DNA from: Symbiodinium sp. CCMP2592
Taxonomy: Eukaryota; Sar; Dinophyceae; Suessiales; Symbiodiniaceae
Assembly (NCBI GenBank): GCA_905221615.1
Contig: CAJNDT010001224.1
Location: 1,858,902-1,922,901, forward strand
Direction: 5' to 3'
Length of the DNA: 64,000 nt
This document shows, piece after piece, positions 49,415-57,313 of the stretch (positions are counted from its first letter, which is position 1; the number at the start of each line of letters is the position of its first letter). The notes beneath the pieces were generated by a model, which was not told where the DNA came from, searched no databases, and saw only the letters and a program-made list of their open reading frames with translations. Position numbers and translations under genes: made by a program.

Positions 49415-49639
49415 CACACAATGTGGGCAAAGCGGGCTGTTGAAAGGTATCGGGGGTGGCAGGCTAGGACTTGGGGTTCGAGGATTTGGGGGTTGCTTGA
49501 GATTGAGGTTATCGTGTTGCAGAAGGCGTGTGCTTCTAAAGTATAATAGGAAGTGCAAGTAACCAAGCATATGCGCATCTTCCACACACGCTCGCATGTG
49601 TACGTATACATACACAACCACATGATGCACAGGACTGCT

Positions 49640-49833
49640 CGGACCCTCTGGCAAACTTGAATCATTTCGCTCGAAGGTGCTCTAAGCTTTCGAAGCGGTG
49701 GGCTTTGCTCACCCAGAACCCCTTTGGAAATTTGCAGGATCTCCCGCAATAAGATTAAGGCACATGACACAAATTGTGTCACCAGCCAGCTTTCCCCAGC
49801 AGCAGCTTGAAACTGCCATGCCTTGCATGGCAT
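49640..49833 (-). CDS. Possible exon, minus strand
   Basis: Encodes KAWQFQAAAGESWLVTQFVS, CALILLREILQISKGVLGE and LRKLRAPSSEMIQVCQ. Helical and protein-like; no family recognised. Next to it lies non-coding sequence with CA-rich patches. Confidence 0.4.
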
Positions 49834-50026
49834 GCGTCATGTGTGTTGCAAATTATGTCATCCTGCATATATGATTATCACACTGCTGCTGCTTCCCATC
49901 TGCCTTGCCGTTGCATTGCACCAAAATTATGAACACATCAGCTGGATCCTATGTGCGAAATGGCGCACATGATTCAATGCTCCGCACCAATCCAGCTTTC
50001 AGCTCGCACCCCGAGTCGAGAGATCA

Positions 50027-50161
50027 CTCATCATTCTCGCCAGTGAAGGTCCGCACCGCGCTGGTGTGAGCCTGCATCAGCATGTCCTTCAGCTCGTTGA
50101 CTTTGCGATCCCTCTGGTTATCCCTCTGGACAGTGTACCACCACTCTGCATTGCCCTCGGT
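50027..50161 (-). CDS. Gene C, last exon
   Basis: Encodes EGNAEWWYTVQRDNQRDRKV, NELKDMLMQAHTSAVRTF, TGENDE and a TGA at 50027-50029. It begins just after an AG near the GAGGGCAAT sequence. Confidence 0.6.
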
Positions 50162-52013
50162 TCGACATGTTGTTTAAATATTATATTATAAGCCCATAAC
50201 AAAAAACATTAAATATTATCGCATGACAAACCCAAACACTTTCGAAACAAAACCTGGGCACAAGCTGGGAAGCTACATAGATCTGTGTGCAGATGCAAGG
50301 TGACTTCCAAGACACAAAATGCAACTGGGGCGTCTTGACGACACAACCTTCGAATCTCTCAACCTTGACCCCAACGGCGGGCTTCTTCCAATAAACGCTC
50401 AATCGAACAGGAGCTTTGAGAGGAAACTGAGGGGATGTGTTCGGTGTGTGGCCCCCCGCCCTTGTGCACTCATGCATAATCTCCAACAGCTTCCCGGCCG
50501 CTGCTTCCATGGAGTTGACGGGGCTATCGAGCTTGAGGTTGGACTGGAAGTCTTCCGGTCCGAAGCCGGAAGCAAACCTCGGCACCTTCCCGCCCCTCCC
50601 TAAGCCTTTGGGCGCCGTCACACTTGGCTCCTCAATCTCACGAGTGGGAGGCGCAGCTCTGCGCTTCGGGGCCGGATCCTCAATCTCACGGGTGGGAGGC
50701 GCAGCTCTGCGCTTCGGGGCCGGATCCTCAATCTCACGGGTGGGCGGCAAGGCTTTGCGCTTCGGGGCCCTCTTCTTTGGCTGCGGATCCTCAATCATCT
50801 CACGGGTGGGTGGCAAGGCTTTGCGCTTCGGGGCCCTCTTTGGCTGCGGATCCTCAATCTCCGGGGTGGGCGGCAAGGCTTTGCGCTTCGGGGCCTTCTT
50901 TGGCTTGGGCATGGAGCTGGAAGAAGGCTCTGAAGGCATCGCGTCTTCCACGGCACCAGCACCGAGCTCGTCGCCTTCATCCTCAAAGGCCTGATTGGAC
51001 TTGGCGTTCATACGCTTGAGCTTGCCAAGCTTCTTGCTCGACTTTGTCCGAGAGAGCTTTGCAGGCTTGGAGCTTTCACCTTTGCCCTTCTTTGCACCCT
51101 TACCCTTGCCCTTGCCCTTGTCCTTTTTGGGACGCATCGCAAGCTGATCCCGCCTCGTCACATAGCCATCCGGGACTTCGGGGAAAAGGTTAACGGCTAC
51201 ACAGGAAGAAACCTCCGTGTCTGGCTCACCCCCTGATGTCATGGAACCAGAGGGGGTCCCATTGGGGGTCGGAGTGACGGTCGGCTCGGTGTCCGTGGTT
51301 CCAAGTGCCTCGGTGGCTTCGGGGTTCGTGACGGTTCCATCGGTGATCGCGGTTCCAAGTGCCTCGGGCTCTGGGTCCGTGACGGTTGCAAGTGCCTCGG
51401 TGTCCGGCTCGTCGATCTGTGTCTCATCCGTGTCCATTGCGTACTGGAAAGGTCGTACTGGGGACTCGTCCACAAAGGTTACCTTCGGGCCCTTGTGTGG
51501 TCGAGAGAGCAGGCCCTCGACTCGTTTCTTGCATGCATGGAACTTGAAGTGCCTTTTCAGCTGCCTCATCCTGATATGTTTTCTCGGAACGATCCCTTAA
51601 ATTATCACACGGAATAGAGACAGAAATGAAATCATGCTAATGTTCCGGAGCCTTGCCGAATGAAGCTGCTTTGACGTTGTGTCCAAACGCCTCTGCAATT
51701 CCTCGAGGGGAAGATCTTCCAGCGAGGGCCTCGCGGGTGTGTCACCCACCACCATCACTTCATCATCCTCGGAAGCCTCATCCCGAGAGGCTTCCGCTTG
51801 CGACTCGTCCATGGCACCACTGTCGAGAGACATGGCTGCCACACCACCAAGCACCTCATCATCAGTAGTCACAGGTGTCGCGGTCTCAGGCTCGGCCGTG
51901 GTGTCTGAGGAGAACGAGTTTGCACGTGAATCAGAAGATAGCGTGCTGTCAGCATCATCGTCTGCTGCACCCATGGCTTTCACCTTTGTCCGGATCTCCA
52001 CCCAGGTTTGCAC
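50027..52013 (-). CDS. Gene C: low-complexity basic protein with Pro-rich repeats, span of recognised exons
   Basis: Three exons on the minus strand. The first (about 51650-52013) is acidic and Ser/Asp/Thr-rich, with LEDLPLEELQRRLDTTSKQL near its end. The second (about 50290-51569) has KGKGKGKGAKKGKGESSK and then five repeated units of the form KRKALPPTREIEDPxP, followed by GKLLEIMHECTRAGGHTPNT and SVYWKKPAVGVKVERF. The third (50027-50161) ends the protein. The long Lys/Gly/Pro content suggests a nuclear or nucleic-acid-associated protein, but no domain is recognised. The YWKKPAVGVKV block resembles one I associate with an expanded dinoflagellate gene family. Confidence 0.55.
50290..51569 (-). 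CDS. Gene C, main exon with KRKALPPT repeats
   Basis: Continuous open frame of about 425 codons with composition unlike its surroundings. The frame stays open past 50290 to 50181, but the last 30 codons are hydrophobic and AT-rich and are probably intron. Starts with KRHFKFHACKKRVEGLLSR. Confidence 0.6.
50629..50913. repeat. Tandem repeat, five units of 48-63 bp, coding
   Basis: Each unit begins TCCTCAATCTC and contains TGCGCTTCGGGGCC. The units differ by multiples of three bases, so the reading frame of gene C is preserved. Confidence 0.85.
51645..52013 (-). CDS. Gene C, upstream acidic exon
   Basis: Encodes WVEIRTKVKAMGAADDDADS, a Ser/Thr/Glu/Asp-rich middle, DEVMVVGDTPARPSLEDLP and a short helix. 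The frame runs on to 51597, but the last part is AT-rich. Confidence 0.5.
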
Positions 52014-52562
52014 CAGCTCCTGCTATACTCGAAATGTTTTGGAAAGAATCATGTCCAGTTACAAAGCTTCCCCCTCACCACCCCCGACACTCTCACACTC
52101 GTATTGCACCCCCCCCACACTCACACACACACACACAAACAATATATGTATATGCTGTGCAGTATAACCTTTAGACTGTATAAATGCAAGCGACAGGACG
52201 ATGCATCAGCACAGCTATTAGTATGCAAGCCAAAACACTAAAATGGCACTGGAGTATGTAGCCTGGAATACAAACACCGACACAATAACTTGATATATAG
52301 CCTGCATTGAGCTGGCGGCGAAACAGCAGAAAGCATGCGTAATCGACCGGCGTACTTGCATGAGCACATTTGATTAAATCTCTCAACCGTGAACCCAATC
52401 CCAGAAACGGAGCAGAACATGCAAGAACAACGGCAGCCTCAACGCTGCAGGCCATCAGAACGGCGAGGAGGTCCAAGAGAATCTGATCCTGACGGGCTGC
52501 CGTGATTGCCGGGTTTAGGGTAATTATAAGTGTAGCATAGGCCGGGTATATATAATAGTAGA

Positions 52563-52937
52563 TCAGTCCTTCGGAGGGGTCTTCTTGTAGAGCCTGGCTT
52601 TAACCAATTGGCATAGCTTTCGCACGCCCCAGCTCTCTTGATAGATTTTCGAAGAGATCAGCTCCAGCTTGTTCTTTTTGTAAACACCCTCAACCGCAGC
52701 CATAACCATGTCAATACACGGAAGTGCAATAGATGACTCGGCCATGTGTTGCAGCATAACCGTGAGGACACGAATATTCAACCGAACGTTGGCAACACTT
52801 CTAGGGATCACTTCCGAGGGACCCGGGACGACGGTGGAACCATCTTCACCAATTGCCAAAAGTAGCCTTCCTGAGTTCCGAAGACGCTCCCGGGTATCGT
52901 CGTCCTTATCCCACATCTGAGTGATGTGGACTGCCAT
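52563..52937 (-). CDS. Gene D: terminal exon of an unknown gene
   Basis: About 125 codons ending in a stop at 52563. Encodes AVHITQMWDKDDDTRERLRN, SGRLLLAIGEDGSTVVPGPS, SVANVRLNIRVLTVMLQHMA, CIDMVMAAVEGVYKKNKLEL and SWGVRKLCQLVKARLYKK. Strongly helical, evenly coding-like. The frame is open further up to 53162 but that part contains a CA/GT run and looks intronic. No family recognised. Confidence 0.5.
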   Translation of the reverse strand: MAVHITQMWDKDDDTRERLRNSGRLLLAIGEDGSTVVPGPSEVIPRSVANVRLNIRVLTVMLQHMAESSIALPCIDMVMAAVEGVYKKNKLELISSKIYQESWGVRKLCQLVKARLYKKTPPKD

Positions 52938-53162
52938 GGCCCACACACACACACGCACACAAACACTGTGGGGAGACTTGAGGTGCGAGCTCGATACATG
53001 CATGCAATCATTTTGGAGCACAGCTGTGAACATGCTGGCAGCACGAATGCACATGACCGATCCTGCAGTATACAGCATATTATGATCACGGAGGGGAGGG
53101 CGCACCTTGATATCTGACTGCACGCTTGCAGTCACGCACCATGCTGCCCACAGCCAGCGCAA

Positions 53163-53765
53163 GCCAGACCAAGTGCCAGCAATAGATCCGCTTCATGACA
53201 TCATGGCGGGAGCTTGAATAAACTCACGGTTCGTCTAGCACAATGAGAATGCGTACATGCATCCAGCAGTCACTAGAGACGTGGGTCTTCTAAACCCGGC
53301 CTTAGAGTTAGACGCTCGAGATATACTGTCACAAAGCTCGTATCCTGTGGAAAAAGAGTGGCCGAGTGATGCCTGATAGCATCGTGAACGGTACCTTTCA
53401 TCACTTAAGATAATATCGAATAATGAGTCTCTATCCTTTGCTCTTCGGTCTCTGTCGGAAGATGCTACTTTCGGGTTTGATCTGCCGGTTCACAATAGGT
53501 ATATCCGACAGTAATGACTGAAAAAGTCTGCAAAGGCTCTTGAAGCTTCGGTGCCTAGCTTAACGGTTCGTCACCACATGCTCCGATCGACAATGACCCT
53601 GGCGAGAAGGAGCATTTCGGGTTGCATTTGCAGCCCCTATACTACCCCATACCAATATATAACCTGCATAACTATACCCATATATTCCTTGTTTACACAC
53701 TACGTTTCCCGCAATTCCTATAAATATAATCCTGTATTAATTTATATATGTTGCCCTTTTATCCT
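53163..53765. other. Stretch without recognised gene
   Basis: Moderate GC content and no convincing open frame. A short open stretch at 53551-53790 (+) becomes AT-rich. Nothing else noticed. Confidence 0.4.
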
Positions 53766-53768
53766 ATT

Positions 53769-54025
53769 CCCCATCTTGTTCTCGATTTAAGACCTGCCTG
53801 AAACCACAAAACCCCCTTCTTGTTCTCGATCCAAGACCTGCCTGAAACTACAAATCCCCATCTTGCTCTCGATTTAAGACCTGCCTGAAACCACAACATC
53901 CCCATCTCGTTCTCGATTTATAAGACCACCTGAAACCGCATAATCCCAAACTTGTTCTCGATTTCAGACCTACCTGAAACCACGTAATCCCCATCTTGTT
54001 CTTGATTTAAGACCTGCCTGGCATT
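53769..54025. repeat. Tandem repeat, about 49-bp unit, five copies
   Basis: Units contain TTGTTCTCGATTTAAGACC followed by TGCCTGAAACCACA and a CCCCATC stretch. The copies differ by a few substitutions and short indels. Confidence 0.85.
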
Positions 54026-54653
54026 GTCCATGCCGGACCCACACGAATCGCCGAACGGGCATTTCAACACCGGACTTAAAATTCCCACGACTCGGGTTGA
54101 ATTACTACAATCTAGTGGGCGTTACAAGTTTCCGGAGCCGAAGCAGGGCGGCAGGTAAGAGCTTCCGTAGGTTCTGGTGCCGCCGTCTGTTGCGAAATAC
54201 CAGGAGGAGCTGTTGGTGAGTCAGTGGGCGACGGGGTGGCCATGGCGTCCGCGGGCGCTGGCGCCGTTGCCATGGCTAACGTAAGTTCCACCTAACTTAA
54301 GTAAAATCAAAACTGTGGAGCCCTAAGGGCAAATAAAGCTGTGTAACCCCTAGGGCTGTAAAGAATTGTAATAAAACGCTAAGCGCAGAGCGCCGCTTGG
54401 GAAAAGTGTGTGCGCTAAGCGCTACGCGCCCTAAAGGCGAATGCCACGATGGCGTGAAGCTGTGATACCCCTTGGGCTGTGAAAGTGTGTGACGTAGACG
54501 CATGTCATGTTTGCGCAGAGCGCTGTGGCTCGCTACGCCCGGATTTCCGGGCGGGGGCTTCCCCGGGCTGGGGACGTCCTGCTGCTCGAGCCTAGACTTT
54601 CGATACAGTACAATTAACTATTACTAGTAGCCATGACACCATGATGATGTGTT

Positions 54654-54722
54654 TTTCTGTCTGTCTGTCTGTCTGTCTGCCTGTCTGTCTGTCTGTCTGT
54701 CTCTGTCTGTCTGTCTGTCTGC
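54654..54722. repeat. (TGTC)n microsatellite
   Basis: About 17 tetranucleotide units with two interruptions, ending shortly before the GCGTTGAATC array. Confidence 0.9.
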
Positions 54723-54774
54723 CCCCGACTGTAACACTGAAGGTGTTGCGGTCACAGACAATTCAATTCAGAGG

Positions 54775-55115
54775 AGTTTGCGTTGAATCTGTCTGTCCGA
54801 CGCGAAAAAGTTTGCGTTGAATCCGTCCGACGCGACAGGCGTTTGCGTTGAATCCGTCCGATGCGAGAGGAGTTTGCGTTGAATCTGTCTGTCCGACGCG
54901 ACAGGCGTTTGCGTTGAATCCGTCCGACGCGACAGGCGTTTGCGTTGAATCCGTCCGACGCGAGAGGCGTTTGCGTTGAATCTGTCTGTCCGACGCGAAA
55001 AAAATTTGCGTTGAATCCGTCCGATGCGAGAGGCGTTTGCGTTGAATCCGTCCGACGCGAGAGGCGTTTGCGTTGAATCCGTCCGACGCGACAGGCGTTT
55101 GCGTCGAATCCGTCT
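54775..55115. repeat. Tandem array of about 31 bp with a three-unit higher-order pattern
   Basis: Eleven units of the form TTTGCGTTGAATCCGTCCGA plus a variable CGCGACAGG part. Units 1, 4 and 7 carry an extra TGTC (CTGTCTGTCC), the others do not, giving a repeated A-B-B pattern of about 97 bp. Confidence 0.85.
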
Positions 55116-55437
55116 AACGTCGGTTGGCTAAAGCCCAATTTGCGTTGAATCACAGGTAGGATTCGACTCAAATTGGGGCTTCGGCGAGAGAGCCGATTTG
55201 TGATGAATCCCAGGTGGGATTCAACTCAAAATGGGCCTCTGGGCCAGGTTTCACTACTCCTGTAAAATTTCAGGGGTAGTCCAACCTGGCCCAGAGGCCC
55301 AGTTTGAGTTGAATCCCACCTGGGATTCATCACAAATCGGCTCTCTCGCCGAAGCCCCAATTTGAGTCGAATCCTACCTGTGATTCAACGCAAATTGGGC
55401 TTTGGCCAACCGACGTTATATAGAAGGATTCGACGCG
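55101..55437. repeat. Long near-loopless palindrome (about 335 bp)
   Basis: Position 55115 pairs with 55418, and the pairing continues to the centre at 55266/55267 with few mismatches. Outside that, GCGTCGAATCC at 55101-55111 pairs with 55426-55436 after a small bulge. The centre is TAAAATTT. The arms contain a repeated phrase (GATTCxACTCAAA, GAATCCCACCTGGG). No gene inside. Confidence 0.9.
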
Positions 55438-55439
55438 AC

Positions 55440-56100
55440 AGGCGTTGGACAGAGGGATTCCGTGCTAAACGCTTCTCGCGACGCAGGACCGCGGGAGCGA
55501 TTTGAGTTGAAAAGCACCTGGGTTTCAACACAAATCGGTGGTTCCTCCTGGCCGGCCATTTCAATAGGTTTCCACTCTAACACGCAAAATCTGCTGAACA
55601 ATGGGCGTTTCCGCGATTCTGAGGGGTTTCTAGGCTCCAGGAGCCTAGAAATCCGCCACCCGCCAGCCGCCAGGCTGGGCGGGTGTCCGCGCCAGAAATG
55701 TTTACTCCAACCCCGACAAGTTTCTCCTAACTCAATGCCGCACCCCAATTTTTTTGCATTTTCGTGCGGCGAAAAGTGGATACGCACGCTACTAGCACCT
55801 TCCCGGGGAGAATGACCGGCCACGGCCGGACCGTCATCAAATTTAGGTTTTTGAAGATCGAACTCGTAATTCAGAATCTATGAAAAACCCAGCGAATAAG
55901 ACCGAAATCGACCAGAGCAAGAAATGTTTCTAGCCTATAATTTCGTTGCAGCCAAGCCATGGAACTCTATTTTTAGGTTTAGGATCGTCTCAAGGCCCCT
56001 AAATTTAGATAATGGCTGCAGAACATCCCTCGTTCGGGCAACCCCTTCTGTATTTGGGTTATAAAAGAATCACTCCATTTCTAATTACGGTGCTTTTGGA
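55440..56100. other. Unique stretch with no secure gene
   Basis: Overlapping open frames exist on both strands at 55402-55823, but neither looks like a protein and the left end lies in the palindrome. Nothing recognised. Confidence 0.4.
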
Positions 56101-56141
56101 TCTCTATGACTCTATGACCCACCTCGGTCGACGAGTGATTG

Positions 56142-56375
56142 TCAGGCCGCCGCGCCAGCAGCGACTGCAGAAGCTCGCCCTTTGCCACGTGGCCCACCCT
56201 GCTTTCCGCGGCCTTTACCGGCGACCCGATCACGCCTTGCAGACGCAGCTTCGGCACGCTCCTGAGCGACTTCTGCCATGTGAAGAGCTTCTGCCCAGGG
56301 TACTCCATCAGCCCACGCTGTCGCGGCTGAACGCAGCACGATCGATCGCTCGGCCCGTTGATCGTACTCACGGAC
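56142..56375 (-). CDS. Possible C-terminal exon with Gly/Lys/Arg-rich tail
   Basis: Encodes LVREYDQRAERSIVLRSAAT, WADGVPWAEALHMAEVAQER and GKGRGKQGGPRGKGR before a stop at 56142. Helical part followed by a basic Gly-rich tail, as in gag-like or RNA-binding proteins. GC-rich. Borders not secure. Confidence 0.4.
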   Translation of the reverse strand, partial: VREYDQRAERSIVLRSAATAWADGVPWAEALHMAEVAQERAEAASARRDRVAGKGRGKQGGPRGKGRASAVAAGAAA

Positions 56376-56507
56376 GAGTTTTGTGTGATCCTTCGGACGG
56401 CCAAGCCTGCTCAGAGTCCAGGGGATTGCAAAATGCCAATGGGCCCCGTGTATACATCATTCATTATATGTGCATGCCCCGATCGTGCAAAACAACAAGA
56501 GCACCAA

Positions 56508-56514
56508 CAGCACC

Positions 56515-56569
<55 letters not shown>

Positions 56570-56571
56570 TT
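56508..56571. repeat. (CAA)n microsatellite at the 3' side of the second LINE
   Basis: About 20 CAA units. On the element strand this is (TTG)n directly after the element end, so it is either its tail or the target microsatellite. Confidence 0.85.
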
Positions 56572-56826
56572 TCATTCACACGCAGCGGGGGAGGACTGTC
56601 TGTGGTGAAACTTATCGTCCACACTTTGCGAGGGATCGACCTAGTGCCCTGCTTTCTACTTGCGCGGTCACTCTTCACTCTTCACGGCAAGCCGTGCCTC
56701 AGCGCTGCACTTGCACACGCTCCGCCCCTCAGGGCTGCAAGCTGTGAAGTGGGAAGCGAATGTGTCTTCAGAGACTTATGCGGCGTTATGATTTCGGCAC
56801 TAGCTTGAAGCTAACCGGCTTGACGA

Positions 56827-57235
56827 GGGGAGAAGCTCCACCTGATGTTCTCCTACTGTTTAAAAACCCCTGGGGAGAAACTCCACCAGCTGTACACACA
56901 TGGCAAGGGGAGAAACTCCTCCGATTGTTGGGGAGAGTCTCCTCCTAAGGGAGCATCTCCGCAAGGCGTCTGGCTCAGGAAGAGGCTGCCATGGCAAGGG
57001 CTGTAATTTGCTCGTCATGTCGGAGTGCTAACCGCGCTATGGCATTGATCAACTCTTTCGATACATTGCCTAGTCCCTGCTGAGTGTTGCCACTGTTCCC
57101 ATTTTGGTTTCTGGCTGCTCCATTCCCTCGGCCTCCGCTTCCTCGTCCCCTGCTTTTGCCCCCTCGCTGTTGTCCTCTGCCTCGTTGCTGGGGAGTACCT
57201 CCACCACGCTGTCGCTTCAGGGGAGAATCTCCACC
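56827..57235. repeat. Six copies of a 16-bp mini-hairpin motif
   Basis: GGGGAGnnnCTCCACC-like copies at 56827, 56872, 56907, 56930, 57190 and 57220, plus a partial one at 56949. GGAG and CTCC can pair around three bases. The variable triplets differ (AAG, AAA, AGT, TAC, AAT). Confidence 0.8.
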
Positions 57236-57313
57236 TGACGGACCTGCGTCTCCCCGTTTAGGGGCAGAGCTTTCATCCATCGATGCTCGCTGGAAGAGCT
57301 CTTGCAGAGACAT
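56975..57313 (-). CDS. Gly/Arg-rich small ORF overlapping the end of the RT-USP ORF
   Basis: 112 codons from ATG 57313, overlapping the preceding ORF by 41 bases in another phase. An RG-rich stretch (QRGRGQQRGGKSRGRGSGG) suggests RNA binding, followed by a helix with INAIARLALRHDEQITALAM. Might be a second product of the element or the start of another element. The mini-hairpin motif occurs twice inside it. Confidence 0.5.
   Translation of the reverse strand: MSLQELFQRASMDESSAPKRGDAGPSGGDSPLKRQRGGGTPQQRGRGQQRGGKSRGRGSGGRGNGAARNQNGNSGNTQQGLGNVSKELINAIARLALRHDEQITALAMAASS

Noticed and set aside
53769..54025. CRISPR-like array (49-bp units)
   Set aside because: The units are contiguous degenerate repeats without unique spacers, in a eukaryotic context.
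54752..55171. Minus-strand repeat protein of 139 codons
   Set aside because: It is a translation of the 31-bp array; the TGTC insertion in every third unit changes the phase, so no common repeat protein exists.
55402..55823. Open frames of about 135 codons on both strands
   Set aside because: They overlap each other fully, begin at the palindrome, and show no domain-like or compositional support.
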